Assembly: GCF_023954305.1 (NCBI RefSeq)
Contig: NZ_JAMLIG010000002.1
Span: 124,001-188,000 of the forward strand
DNA from: Mesorhizobium sp.
GTDB lineage: Bacteria > Pseudomonadota > Alphaproteobacteria > Rhizobiales > Rhizobiaceae
Reading direction: 5' to 3'
Length of the DNA stretch: 64,000 nucleotides
Shown: piece after piece, positions 14,688-23,507 of the stretch
Position numbering within the stretch: position 1 is the stretch's first letter
How the letters are laid out: every line of letters begins with the position of its first letter
Notes under the pieces: model-generated
Database searches by the model: none
What the model saw: only the letters and a program-made list of their open reading frames with translations
What the model was told of the DNA's origin: nothing
Translations under genes and position numbers: made by a program

Positions 14688-15189
14688 TGAAGTGGTGGCT
14701 TATCTCGGTCTTGGCGGCAATATTGGCGACCCCAGGACGGCGATGGCCAACGCCCTGCGCGCGATCGATGCCGACCGAAGGACCGACGTCGTCAAGGTGT
14801 CCTCGCTCTACCTTACTCCACCCTGGGGCAAGCTGGACCAGCCGCCGTTTCAAAACGCCGTGGCGGAAGTGCGGACCCGACGCTCGCCGAGGGCACTTCT
14901 CGACTTGTGCCTCGATACGGAGATCCAGCTTAAAAGGGTGCGTGGCGAACGGTTTGGGCCACGGCTGATCGACATCGACGTGCTGCTCTATGGGACGCGG
15001 TCGGTAAAGGAGAACGGGTTGGAAATCCCGCACCCGCGGATGTTCCTGCGCGCCTTTGTTCTTGTGCCGCTGACTGAGATCGCTCCCGGCCTGACAATCG
15101 GCAAGGTCAAGGTCGCAAGCTATCTTTCCGGGCTCGACGCGAATGGCATCGACAAGCTGACCGCGGACGGAACCTGGTGGAAAGGGTGA
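14671..15189 (+). CDS. folK: Hydroxymethyl-dihydropterin pyrophosphokinase
   Basis: The 172-residue enzyme transfers pyrophosphate from ATP to hydroxymethyl-dihydropterin, making the FolP substrate. It shows YLGLGGNIGDPRTAMANALRA, VSSLYLTPPWG.LDQPPFQNAV and the signature RFGPRLIDIDVLLYG with EIPHPRM following. No ATG precedes the domain. A TTG at 14671 with GAGGTG just upstream is the best start; GTG codons at 14692/14695 are alternatives that trim seven to eight residues. It ends exactly one base before the convergent secreted-protein gene. Confidence 0.95.
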   Translation: MPGPVDEVVAYLGLGGNIGDPRTAMANALRAIDADRRTDVVKVSSLYLTPPWGKLDQPPFQNAVAEVRTRRSPRALLDLCLDTEIQLKRVRGERFGPRLIDIDVLLYGTRSVKENGLEIPHPRMFLRAFVLVPLTEIAPGLTIGKVKVASYLSGLDANGIDKLTADGTWWKG

Positions 15190-15732
15190 CTACTCGGAAG
15201 CGACCGTCGCCACAGGCGCGTCACCGGTCCGCTTTAAGTCCATCGCGATGACCCGGACCATCTGGCGGTCGACCTTGACGGATACGCTGACGTTCATCGA
15301 ATCCTTGTTCGGCAGGCGAGCGCTCATCGCACCGTTCAACTGGTTGCGCGAGATCGAGAAGGTGACCTTCCTTCCATCGACGCTTCCGGACACGATATCG
15401 AGCCCTTCGCCTGCCGCACCGTCGAGGAAGGTCCCGCGGTAGCCGCGACCCTTGCGCTCGACCGTCGCCGACATGCGCTGCGAGAAGACGCCGACGCGGC
15501 ATGAACCGTCGAGCTTCATTCCGACCTTGCCGGTCGGCGATGAACCGTTCAGCCGGCAGGTGAACTTCGTGCCCTTGTATTTGCCTGCGACGATCTCGCC
15601 CGGTCCAGTCCACACGCCCTGAACCGAACGGAAGAACTGTTCGTCGCTGTCCGCGGCATACCCGGCCGGGGGCGAAGCGAGCACCGGCAGGGCGGCCGCG
15701 AGCGAAAGAATGGCAGTTCGGTTCACGCGCAT
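15190..15732 (-). CDS. Predicted secreted protein of unknown function
   Basis: A 180-residue protein with a typical signal peptide (MRVNRTAILSLAAALPVLA, cleavage near GYA|AD). The mature part is a probable beta-rich domain starting EQFFRSVQGVWTGPGEIVAG, with two cysteines (TCRLNG, SCRVG) that could pair in the periplasm. The pattern of a Gly-rich lipocalin-like opening (WTGPGEIVAGKYKG) recurs in rhizobial hypothetical proteins, but I do not recognise a characterised family. The frame extends 15 codons upstream; the ATG at 15732 is chosen because the signal peptide begins there. Its stop abuts that of folK. Confidence 0.72.
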   Translation of the reverse strand: MRVNRTAILSLAAALPVLASPPAGYAADSDEQFFRSVQGVWTGPGEIVAGKYKGTKFTCRLNGSSPTGKVGMKLDGSCRVGVFSQRMSATVERKGRGYRGTFLDGAAGEGLDIVSGSVDGRKVTFSISRNQLNGAMSARLPNKDSMNVSVSVKVDRQMVRVIAMDLKRTGDAPVATVASE

Positions 15733-15851
15733 GATGTCGGGTCCGGCGGTTCTCAGGGGCAGGGTCGACCGGAGCATGGCCGCGATTGGTTAATGCTTCG
15801 TCACCCGCCCTTTAGCTCTTAGCATGCGCGACGCGGCCGCGCGAGGCAAGT

Positions 15852-16925
15852 TCAAACCTCTTCGCCCGCCCCGGCCTCGCGCTTGCGGGAGGTGAATGTG
15901 GCAAGTGCGGAGGCGAAATCGCCCATACCGGGGCGCTTCACTGCATCGAACGGGAAGGGGCGGGCGGCCTCCATCGCGGCGATGCCGATTCGCACCGTCA
16001 TCATTCCGTTGACCACGCCTTCGCCGAGCTTCGCCGAGATGCGGGCTGCAAGCCCGTGCCCGACCAGCTGCTGGATGACGCTGTCGCCGGCCGCGATCGA
16101 GCCGGTGACGGCGAGGTGGGCCAGAACGCTGCGGGTCAGCCTGAAGAAGCCGAGAGTGCCGGGCCGGCCACCGTACAGTTCCGACATTCGCCGCACCAGC
16201 CGGCCGGCTTCCCACAGGACATAGCCCAGGTCCACGAGCGCCCGCGGGCTGACGGCGGTGACGATCGACACCCGCTTGGCGGCGTCGAGAATGAGGTCTT
16301 TGGCCTTCTCGTCCAGCGGGGCCAGGATTTCAGCCTCGGCATAGCGCAGGAAGTCGGCGCCATCGATGATCTCGCCTTTCAGATCGACCACGGCCCGGCG
16401 TCCGGCCGCCGTCTCGGGCTTCTTGCCGACGAGCACGACCAGGTCGGCAACCGCGGCGCGCGCCGACTTGCTATCATCGGCGCGCGACGCCTGCTCGGCC
16501 CGTGCGCGAAGTGCTTCGACGGATACGAGGCGTGCGAGCGCATAGAGTTCGCGCACGAGGATCGCCAGGAACGTGACCAGCACGGTGCCGGCTAGCGCGA
16601 TACCCAGCCAGCCCAGCCATTCGCTTCGGCCGAAAAGGTCCCGAATGAGCCGTTCCGCCCAGAGGGCGGCGGCCAGCGAAAGCAACGTACCGAGTGCACC
16701 GAAGAAGAGAGCGCCGAGGCGCGACGGCGGCCTCGGCTTCAGCGGCGCCGGCGGCGCGAGCGCGTCCAGGCCATCCTGCTCGAAGACGTCGATCTCCGCC
16801 GGTACGACGAGAACCGCCTCCTCCTTGCGGACCGCGCGTGGCTTGCGGACAGGCTCAGGCTCCGGGCCCGCGGCCTGCGGTTCCGGCGTGAGCCGGAAGG
16901 ATGCCGGCTGGCGTGGTTGCGTCAT
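15852..16925 (-). CDS. YcjF-type membrane protein (TIGR01620/DUF697)
   Basis: The 357-residue product has a Pro/Glu-rich cytoplasmic N-terminus (~1-70), two closely spaced membrane helices (~72-90 and ~100-125: WLGWLGIALAGTVLVTFLAIL), then a helical DUF697-like C-terminal domain (VTAVSPRALVDLGYVLWEAGRLVRRM, GDSVIQQLVGHGLAARISAKLGEG). This is the partner always found with YcjX. Function is poorly defined; in E. coli the pair belongs to envelope/heat-stress regulons. Its ATG overlaps the ycjX stop by four bases, so the two are translated as a unit. The C-terminus ends with a basic TSRKREAG tail. Confidence 0.88.
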   Translation of the reverse strand: MTQPRQPASFRLTPEPQAAGPEPEPVRKPRAVRKEEAVLVVPAEIDVFEQDGLDALAPPAPLKPRPPSRLGALFFGALGTLLSLAAALWAERLIRDLFGRSEWLGWLGIALAGTVLVTFLAILVRELYALARLVSVEALRARAEQASRADDSKSARAAVADLVVLVGKKPETAAGRRAVVDLKGEIIDGADFLRYAEAEILAPLDEKAKDLILDAAKRVSIVTAVSPRALVDLGYVLWEAGRLVRRMSELYGGRPGTLGFFRLTRSVLAHLAVTGSIAAGDSVIQQLVGHGLAARISAKLGEGVVNGMMTVRIGIAAMEAARPFPFDAVKRPGMGDFASALATFTSRKREAGAGEEV

Positions 16926-18376
16926 GCCAATGCGTCTCCGACGAGGAACTGAAGGGCACGGTCGAGGCGAATATGCGGGAGCGACAAGGTTAGGCCGTCC
17001 GCCGTCCGCTCGAGCTTCGGGGGACGGAAACGAACGAAACGGATGGCGGTCCTTTCACCCCTGTCCTTGAACACCGACTCCGGCTTCTTGGGCAGGTCCC
17101 CGGGGAAGATGGCCGTCTCCGTATCGCCGTCGAACGTCTCGTCGCCAATGGTCTCGCCCTTGAGCGGCGTGCCGATGATGACGGGAAGCGTCTCGCCGCG
17201 CTGCTTCACCGTGCCCTCGCGCGTTGCCCGGATCGCCGCCATGGCGAGGACATCCACTTTCGCGCCGGTTAGGTCGGCGCGCTGAACGGCCCGCTCGGCG
17301 AGACGGCGGACGATCGCCTGCAGTCGGTCGTGGCTTTCGTGATGGATGTGGTCGGCCTTGGTCGCGGCGATCAGGATGCGGTCGATCCGCCGGGCGAAGA
17401 GGCCGGTGAGGAAATTCGTCGATCCGGGCCGGAAGCAGGCGAGAATCTCCGTCAGCGCGCGCTCGAGATCGGCGACCGCCCCGCTGCCGGCGTTCAACGC
17501 CTGCATGGCGTCGATCAGAACGATCTGCCGGTCGAGCCTGGTGATGTGTTCGCGAAAGAACGGTTTCACCACATGCGTCTTATAGGCCTCGTAGCGCCGC
17601 TGCATCATCGCATGCAGCGAACCGTGGCGGGGCTTCGCGCCAGTCACGCCGGGCAGCGGAGCGAAGGTCAGGGCAGGCGAGCCTTCCAGGTCGCCAGGCA
17701 TGAGGAACCGGCCGGGTGGCAAGGTCGACAGCGCCCGGCTGTCCGCCTTGCAGGCCTTGAGATAGGCGGTAAAGCTCTCGGCGAGCCGCCGCGCCGTCAT
17801 CTCGTCGGCCTCCGCAGCTGGGTCGACGGCCTTCGCCTCCCGCCGCCAGGCATCGGAGAGGTCGGCTCGCACATCGAGGGCGGCGAGGTCGAAGGAATCC
17901 CTCGAAAACTGCTCGAAATCCTTGCCGAGGAGCGGAAGGTCGAGGAGCCATTCGCCCGGGTAGTCGACGATGTCGATGGACAAGCGGCCAGCCGCGAACG
18001 TCCGGCGCCAGGCGGAAGCCGATTCGAACTCGACGGTCAGTCGCAACTCGGAGATGGCCCGGGTCGAATCCGGCCACACGCGATCCGACAGCAGCGCCGC
18101 GACATGATCCTCGTACTGGAAACGCGGCACCGCGTCGTCCGGCTGGTGTTCAAGAAATGCTTTCGTCAGCCTTCCCGACTTGCGCGCGTCGAACAGGGGC
18201 AGGCGACCGCCATGGATGAGATTGTGTACGAGCGCGGTGATGAAGACCGTCTTGCCGGCGCGGGACAGGCCGGTCACGCCGAGCCGCAGCGAAGGGCTGG
18301 CCAATCCAGTCAGCCGCCCAGCAAGGGTGTCGAGCGCGATGCGCGCCTCGTCCGTCAGAGTTGTATGCGACGCCAA
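16922..18376 (-). CDS. YcjX-type P-loop NTPase (DUF463)
   Basis: The 484-residue protein has an N-terminal P-loop GVTGLSRAGKTVFITALVHNL (Walker A GLSRAGKT, residues ~36-43) and the DUF463 features DYPGEWLLDLPLL (~140) and LIDAMQALNAG. It is a dynamin-like predicted GTPase of unknown physiological role, co-occurring with YcjF-like membrane proteins. The start MASHTTLTDEAR is ~33 residues before the P-loop, as usual. It is the first gene of a two-gene unit with the ycjF homologue; its own upstream region is the ~100 bases after the SixA-like gene. Confidence 0.9.
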   Translation of the reverse strand: MASHTTLTDEARIALDTLAGRLTGLASPSLRLGVTGLSRAGKTVFITALVHNLIHGGRLPLFDARKSGRLTKAFLEHQPDDAVPRFQYEDHVAALLSDRVWPDSTRAISELRLTVEFESASAWRRTFAAGRLSIDIVDYPGEWLLDLPLLGKDFEQFSRDSFDLAALDVRADLSDAWRREAKAVDPAAEADEMTARRLAESFTAYLKACKADSRALSTLPPGRFLMPGDLEGSPALTFAPLPGVTGAKPRHGSLHAMMQRRYEAYKTHVVKPFFREHITRLDRQIVLIDAMQALNAGSGAVADLERALTEILACFRPGSTNFLTGLFARRIDRILIAATKADHIHHESHDRLQAIVRRLAERAVQRADLTGAKVDVLAMAAIRATREGTVKQRGETLPVIIGTPLKGETIGDETFDGDTETAIFPGDLPKKPESVFKDRGERTAIRFVRFRPPKLERTADGLTLSLPHIRLDRALQFLVGDALA

Positions 18377-18472
18377 TGCGATTGCCTCGTCATGCCCCGC
18401 CTACGAGGCGCTGCTTTCCGATATAGGCAAGGCTGACGGGCATTGGAATGGCTCCGACGGGAGTACTGCCCT

Positions 18473-18973
18473 TCATGCGATCGGGGTATAAAACGCTTCG
18501 AGAAACCCGCGGGATGGCGCGACTACACCAAATCCGCCGTCGAAATCGATCACGGCCAGCCCGCAGGTCGGAAAGCCGTTCGCCCTTGCACCGGTGGCCT
18601 CGTCCCGGCCGTCGCGCGCGAGGGCAAAGCAGACATCTTCAATCATCGGATTGTGGCCGACGATCAGCAAGGAGTCGACCGCGTCGTTGTCGCGTATGAA
18701 GTTCAGATACCCGGTGGCGTCGGTGATGTAGAGCTGGTCGGTGACGATCGTGTCCGTCACGGGAACGTGCCGCATGACAGCGTCCCAGGTCTCGCGCGCC
18801 CGCCTTGCTGACGAACAAATCACCCGTTCCGGGACGACGCCTTCGCGCGCCATCACCGCGCCCATCGCGTCGGCGTCGGCGCGGCCGGTCGCGTCGAGCG
18901 GCCGGTCGAAGTCGCGCATGCCGGGCTCGGCCCAGGCCGCGCGGGCATGGCGCAACAGAAGAAGACGACTCAT
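18473..18973 (-). CDS. SixA-type histidine phosphatase
   Basis: The 166-residue protein opens MSRLLLLRHARAAWAEPGM; the RHxR motif (LRHAR) carries the catalytic phosphohistidine of the histidine-phosphatase superfamily. The second histidine sits in LLIVGHNPMIEDV (~120). Length and the GHNP motif fit the SixA subgroup, which dephosphorylates Hpt-type phosphohistidines such as that of ArcB or phosphotransferase components. That makes the nearby Hpt protein and CckA conceivable substrates, though this is not shown by the sequence. It is not overlapping with ycjX, and may be separately transcribed. Confidence 0.85.
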   Translation of the reverse strand: MSRLLLLRHARAAWAEPGMRDFDRPLDATGRADADAMGAVMAREGVVPERVICSSARRARETWDAVMRHVPVTDTIVTDQLYITDATGYLNFIRDNDAVDSLLIVGHNPMIEDVCFALARDGRDEATGARANGFPTCGLAVIDFDGGFGVVAPSRGFLEAFYTPIA

Positions 18974-19278
18974 TCCCGCACTCCCCTCGTTCCCGCCGGC
19001 CCCTCGGCGTATGCTTGCCCCTTCGTCTAGTGAATGGCGTGATATCGCGCAATCCGTCTGGAGCCGACCCGACGCGGCCCGCGCGAACAGAGACGAAAGT
19101 CGTAATCAAAACAGATTGTTGCCGAGATGGCCGAGATTTCCGCGGATTGCGGCGAAATGCGCCGGACGCCGATGTTCAACTGGCGTGACTTTTGCGTGAG
19201 AGGCTTTGCCTTTCCGCTTGTGCGGTCCCGGGACGACGAATATATAGGCGCCCGGGGTAGCTGTTCTGGGGTGACTCG
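18974..19278. promoter_or_regulatory. Divergent intergenic region (305 bases) between the SixA-like gene and dksA
   Basis: The region holds no credible gene. On the plus strand the best sigma-70-like pair is CTTGTG (19217-19222) and TATATA (19241-19246), spacing 18, which would start dksA transcription near 19253. The rest is GC-rich with no further strong repeat or motif seen. Confidence refers to the promoter call. Confidence 0.4.
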
Positions 19279-19695
19279 ATGAGCCTGATCACTGAACTCA
19301 ACTATGTGCCCACTGACGATGAGCCGTTCATGAACGATCGTCAGAAGGCCTACTTCCGCTCCAAACTGATCACGTGGAAGGGAGATATCCTCAGAGAGGC
19401 CCGCGAGACCCTCGAAGTCCTCCAGCAGGAGAACGCGAACCATCCCGACCTCGCCGACAGGGCGTCATCGGAAACGGATCGCGCCATCGAGCTGCGTGCG
19501 CGCGACCGCCAGCGGAAGTTGATCGCCAAGATCGACGCCGCCTTGCAGAGGCTCGACGAAGGGACGTACGGCTATTGCGAGGAGACCGGCGAGCCGATTT
19601 CTCTCAAGCGTCTCGATGCACGTCCGATCGCGACTCTGTCGATCGAGGCGCAGGAACGCCACGAGCGCCGCGAGAAGGTCTATCGCGACGACTGA
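19279..19695 (+). CDS. dksA: RNA polymerase-binding transcription factor DksA, reduced-cysteine type
   Basis: The 138-residue protein binds the RNA polymerase secondary channel and, with ppGpp, adjusts promoter activity during starvation. It has the coiled-coil with the acidic tip HPDLADRASSE (Asp57, Asp60, Ala62 in the place of the E. coli catalytic tip) and the C-terminal zinc-finger fold YGYCEETGEPISLKRLDARPIATLSIEA. Of the four zinc cysteines of classical DksA only Cys100 remains; the others are Thr, Ser and Ala. Such cysteine-poor DksA proteins are common in alphaproteobacteria and act without structural zinc. It sits alone, convergent with the FliO-like gene. Confidence 0.95.
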   Translation: MSLITELNYVPTDDEPFMNDRQKAYFRSKLITWKGDILREARETLEVLQQENANHPDLADRASSETDRAIELRARDRQRKLIAKIDAALQRLDEGTYGYCEETGEPISLKRLDARPIATLSIEAQERHERREKVYRDD

Positions 19696-19745
19696 ACGGC
19701 GCAGTCGTTGCGATCGGAACGATGGTTCGGTCGCGCGAGGAAATC

Positions 19746-20525
19746 TTATTTTCTTTTGGATATTTCACCGAGCAGCTTGTTCATCTGCTCGTCAAGCGAC
19801 GCGTCCGGCCTTGCCGGCCCCGCATTCTTGCCTTGGCCGGACAGAGGCGCCTCCTGTTGAAGGGATACTGACAGTTCCTTCATGAGCGCGTCGTCGAGCG
19901 CGTTCACCTGCGGCATCCGCGGCGCGGCCGGCTTCGATGGATCGAAATGCCGGGGAGCCTGCGCCGATGCACCCGGCTTCATCGCGGCAGGCGGCGGCGG
20001 CGGGGCGGGCATCGGCATCGCCGGACGCGGCAGGGTAACATTCGGCGGAGGAAAAGCGGGCCGTGCGGGCACGACCGGTTCGACCGGACGGGGCGGCTCC
20101 GCCGGACGAGGGGAAGCCTGCGTCGGTCTGATCTGGGCCCGGGCACGAGCGAGTTCGGGCGAGGTCTGGGCGGCATCGACCGCGGTCTCGTGATGATGTT
20201 CGGTTGGCCGCGCGGCGCGGGCGGCGATGCGGATGTCACGCTCGATCACCACGTCCGTCGGCCCGCCGATCAGCACGAGGTGTTCGACATCGTCGCGCCG
20301 AACCAGGACAAGCCTGCGCCGGCTGTCGATCGGCGCGGCATCCATGACGGCGAGGCGCGTCCTGCGATTGCGTCCGCCTGCCACGAATGTGCCGCCGCCG
20401 AAGCCCCGAATCAGCCGAATCAGGCCGAGCACGACGATGAGAAGCAGCAATGCAAACGCGATCCACAGGATGGCGTTGGCATAGCCTTCAGGCAGCGCGC
20501 TCTGAATCGTCTCAATCACATCCAT
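19746..20525 (-). CDS. FliO-like single-pass membrane protein
   Basis: The 259-residue product has one N-terminal membrane helix (~18-40, ILWIAFALLLLIVVLGLIRLI), then a small beta-rich FliO/MopB-like domain (LAVMDAAPIDSRRRLVLVRRDDVEHLVLIGGPTDVVIE, ~58-95). A ~150-residue Pro/Ala-rich tail follows, ending in an acidic helix (SLDEQMNKLLGEI). FliO helps assemble the flagellar export gate, but no flagellar gene is nearby, and the tail is much longer than in classical FliO. It may therefore be a FliO-fold protein with another role, as is often found beside cckA in rhizobia. It is divergent from cckA; the two starts are 181 bases apart. Confidence 0.6.
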   Translation of the reverse strand: MDVIETIQSALPEGYANAILWIAFALLLLIVVLGLIRLIRGFGGGTFVAGGRNRRTRLAVMDAAPIDSRRRLVLVRRDDVEHLVLIGGPTDVVIERDIRIAARAARPTEHHHETAVDAAQTSPELARARAQIRPTQASPRPAEPPRPVEPVVPARPAFPPPNVTLPRPAMPMPAPPPPPAAMKPGASAQAPRHFDPSKPAAPRMPQVNALDDALMKELSVSLQQEAPLSGQGKNAGPARPDASLDEQMNKLLGEISKRK

Positions 20526-20706
20526 GCCCGGAACTCCCGCCGCTTCGACAATCTATGCACCCCTCGGACGCCGCCGCAAGGTCGCAGTTTCGGCTCGGAA
20601 AAAGCGCAGCTTCACGGGCAGGGCCTTTCCGGCGGTACCAGAATATGATTCAAGCGGCTATGCGGGGCGCGAAGGCGTCGTCGGGGGCGCACGAGGCTGG
20701 GGACGA

Positions 20707-23298
20707 ATGGCCAAAGAGACAAGCCGTGACTTCTATCCGGCTCCGGTCGTCGATCAGAATTCCCGGCCCGGAGCGATCACGCGGCTGATCGTCTTTGCCG
20801 TCGTGCTCATCCCGCTCGCGGTCGTCTTCCTGACGTTCCGCGAAAGGTTGGGCGATCCCTTTCTGATCGGCATGCTCGGCATGCTGGCCATGATCGGCGT
20901 CGGCTACCTGTTTTTGACCGCGATCGGTTTCGTCCAGTTCGCTCCCCGCTCGACCAATGACGAACTCTCGAAAGCATTCGTGGATTCGATGCGTCAGGGC
21001 CTCATCGTCACGGATGGACGCGGCCGCATCATCTATGCCAACCGTGCCTATGCCGACATGACGGGGGCCGCGGCTCCGGCGGATATCAAAACGGTCGAGG
21101 CCTTGCTTTCCGACAATCCCGAAGCGGGAGCGACGATCGTTAGCCTCGCTTCCCAATTGAAGGACGGGCGGGATGGCGACGGCGAATTCAGGCTGTCCCA
21201 GGCGATCCGCCCCGGATCGGACCCGGGCGCGCGGTGGTACAGAGTACGGGCGCGGACGTTCAACATGCGCTCCCGCCGCCAGCCGCTCTATGCCTGGCAA
21301 TTGTCGGACATCTCCGCTGAGCGGGCCGAGCAGGAGCGCTTCTTCCAGGACCTCCAGCAGGCGATCGACCATCTCGACCACGCGCCCGCGGGCTTCTTCT
21401 CCGCCGATGCCGCCGGCCGCGTCACCTATATCAACGCGACGCTGGCGGAATGGCTGGGGATCGATCTCGCCGGTTTCGTGCCGGGCGCCGTAACCTTGCC
21501 GGAAATCATCGCGGGCGACGGGATGGCGCTGGTGCGGGCGGTGAAGGCGGAGCCCGGCGCGACCCGCAACGCCGTCATCGATCTCGACCTCGCCACCAGC
21601 AAGGGCGAGGCCTTGCCCGTCCGCTTCATGCATCGCGTGACCGCTAGTCGGGAGGGCGTGCAGGGCGCCACGAGGACCATCGTCCTCAACCGGACGCAGG
21701 GCGAGGATTCCTCGGCCGATCTGCGGGCATCGGAAGTCCGCTTCACCCGCTTCTTCAATTCGACGCCGATGGCGATCGCGGGTGTCGACGCGAATGGGCG
21801 GATCCTGCGGACGAACGCGCCGTTCCTGATGCTGTTCTCCAGCGTCGTCGACCAGGCCGCCGTCGACCGCCGCGCGCGGCTCGATACGGTCATTCACCCG
21901 CGTGACCGCGATGCCTTCGCTGCGGCAATCGAGAAGGCGAAGCTGCTGCAGGCCGACATCGCGCCGATCGACACTGTCCTGCCGGACAATGAGGAGCGCC
22001 ATATGCGCTTCTACGTCAGCGCGGTCGCGGACGGGGGGGGAACCCAGGGCGCCGAGGAAGCTGCCATCGTCTACGCGGTGGAGACGACGGAGCAGAAGGC
22101 CCTCGAGGCGCAGATGGCCCAAGGCCAGAAGATGCAGGCCGTCGGGCAGCTCGCCGGCGGCATCGCGCACGACTTCAACAACGTGCTCACCGCCATCATC
22201 ATGGCGTCCGACCTGCTTCTGACCAACCACAGGCCGTCCGATCCGTCCTTCCCGGACATCATGAACATCAAGCAGAATGCCAACCGCGCCGCCTCGCTGG
22301 TGCGCCAGCTGCTCGCCTTCTCGCGTCGCCAGACGCTGCGGCCCGAGGTGCTCAATCTGACGGACGTCCTGGCCGATGTACGCATGCTCCTGACGCGCCT
22401 CGTCGGCAGCAATGTTCGGCTCAAGATCGACCACGGAAGGGATCTCTGGCCGGTGCGGGCGGATCTGGGCCAATTCGAGCAGGTGATCGTCAATCTTGCC
22501 GTCAATGCGCGCGACGCCATGCCCGACGGCGGCGACGTCACGATCAGAAGCCGGAACATTGCCTCCGGCGAATCCGCCGAGTTCGGCTATCGCGAACTCG
22601 CCGCCGGCGACTACGTGCTGGTCGAGGTCGAGGATACCGGAACCGGCATTGCGCCCGAGGTGCTGAAGAAGATCTTCGAGCCGTTCTTCACCACCAAGGA
22701 GGTGGGGAAGGGCACCGGTCTCGGCCTGTCGATGGTTTACGGCATCATCAAGCAGACGGGCGGCTATATCTTCTGCGATTCGGAGGTCGGCAAGGGTTCG
22801 GTCTTCCGCATCTTCCTGCCGCGCTATGTCCCCGGCTCGGCCGTCGCCGAGCAATCGGCCGGCGACACCAAGGCTGACGCCAGGACGGCCACTCCGGCCG
22901 CCAAGGCCGACGTATCGAAGGACCTGTCCGGCTCGGCGACCGTTCTTCTGGTCGAGGATGAGGATGCCGTCCGCATGGGCGGCGTGCGCGCCCTGAGGTC
23001 CCGCGGCTACGAGGTGCACGAGGCCTCGTCGGGCGTCGAGGCGCTGGAAATCTACGAGGCGCTGGAGGGTAAGATCGACATCGTCGTGTCCGACGTGGTG
23101 ATGCCCGAGATGGACGGTCCGACGCTGCTCGGCGAACTGCGCAAGCGTAATCCCGATATCAAGTTCGTCTTCGTCTCGGGCTACGCCGAGGATGCATTCG
23201 CGCGAAACCTGCCGGAAGACGCCAAGTTCGGCTTCCTGCCAAAGCCGTTCTCGCTGAAGCAGCTTGCGACGGTCGTGAAAGACATCCTCGCGCAGTAG
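20707..23298 (+). CDS. cckA: Cell-cycle hybrid histidine kinase CckA
   Basis: The 863-residue inner-membrane kinase/phosphatase feeds the ChpT-CtrA/CpdR phosphorelay that controls replication and division. Two helices lie at ~24-44 and ~52-76, followed by tandem PAS-like segments (~85-460). The HisKA H-box GGIAHDFNNVLTAI has His488. The ATPase shows NARDAMPDGG, DTGTGIAPEVL and GTGLGLSMVYGI, and a C-terminal receiver (~745-863) has phospho-Asp796 in VSDVVMPEMDG. The frame is open for 61 codons upstream, but those are Arg-rich and non-conserved; MAKETSRDFYP at 20707 behind GGGGACGA is chosen. chpT and ctrA are not in the window. Confidence 0.95.
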   Translation: MAKETSRDFYPAPVVDQNSRPGAITRLIVFAVVLIPLAVVFLTFRERLGDPFLIGMLGMLAMIGVGYLFLTAIGFVQFAPRSTNDELSKAFVDSMRQGLIVTDGRGRIIYANRAYADMTGAAAPADIKTVEALLSDNPEAGATIVSLASQLKDGRDGDGEFRLSQAIRPGSDPGARWYRVRARTFNMRSRRQPLYAWQLSDISAERAEQERFFQDLQQAIDHLDHAPAGFFSADAAGRVTYINATLAEWLGIDLAGFVPGAVTLPEIIAGDGMALVRAVKAEPGATRNAVIDLDLATSKGEALPVRFMHRVTASREGVQGATRTIVLNRTQGEDSSADLRASEVRFTRFFNSTPMAIAGVDANGRILRTNAPFLMLFSSVVDQAAVDRRARLDTVIHPRDRDAFAAAIEKAKLLQADIAPIDTVLPDNEERHMRFYVSAVADGGGTQGAEEAAIVYAVETTEQKALEAQMAQGQKMQAVGQLAGGIAHDFNNVLTAIIMASDLLLTNHRPSDPSFPDIMNIKQNANRAASLVRQLLAFSRRQTLRPEVLNLTDVLADVRMLLTRLVGSNVRLKIDHGRDLWPVRADLGQFEQVIVNLAVNARDAMPDGGDVTIRSRNIASGESAEFGYRELAAGDYVLVEVEDTGTGIAPEVLKKIFEPFFTTKEVGKGTGLGLSMVYGIIKQTGGYIFCDSEVGKGSVFRIFLPRYVPGSAVAEQSAGDTKADARTATPAAKADVSKDLSGSATVLLVEDEDAVRMGGVRALRSRGYEVHEASSGVEALEIYEALEGKIDIVVSDVVMPEMDGPTLLGELRKRNPDIKFVFVSGYAEDAFARNLPEDAKFGFLPKPFSLKQLATVVKDILAQ

Positions 23299-23312
23299 TC
23301 AGCTTCCTGCCT

Positions 23313-23347
23313 AAATGATGATCAACCTAAAATGTTGCTCATTTTTT
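23313..23347 (+). terminator. Probable low-GC terminator after cckA
   Basis: AAATGA (23313-23318) plus CAAC (23323-23326) pairs with GTTG (23334-23337) plus TCATTT (23339-23344), with small bulges, and runs into TTTTTT. The stem is AT-rich and imperfect, so strength is uncertain, but position just after the cckA stop fits. Confidence 0.5.
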
Positions 23348-23491
23348 AAGCACGTCCTCGGCGCCGATGCGTAAATCTTCGTCACCAGAGTGTTAACCCG
23401 TCGCGAGGTGAGGGTGGCCGATGCGGGGCTTCCGGAGCGGAACTTGCTGAAAACGTGACTCCGATGCGGGGAAACTTCCCTCAGGCGCATC

Positions 23492-23507
23492 TGGCATGGC
23501 CGTTGCA
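23492..23507 (+). promoter_or_regulatory. Sigma-54 (-24/-12) promoter of urtA
   Basis: TGGCATGGCCGTTGCA matches the RpoN consensus TGGCAC-N5-TTGCW with the invariant GG (23493-23494) and GC (23505-23506) ten bases apart. It predicts a start near 23518 and a ~34-base leader before the urtA ATG. Nitrogen-limitation control through NtrC is the expected consequence. Confidence 0.75.

Noticed and set aside
20650..23019. A 789-codon minus-strand frame opposite cckA
   Set aside because: Same cause: antisense to a conserved kinase, composition of His/Arg/Asp-rich shadow translation.
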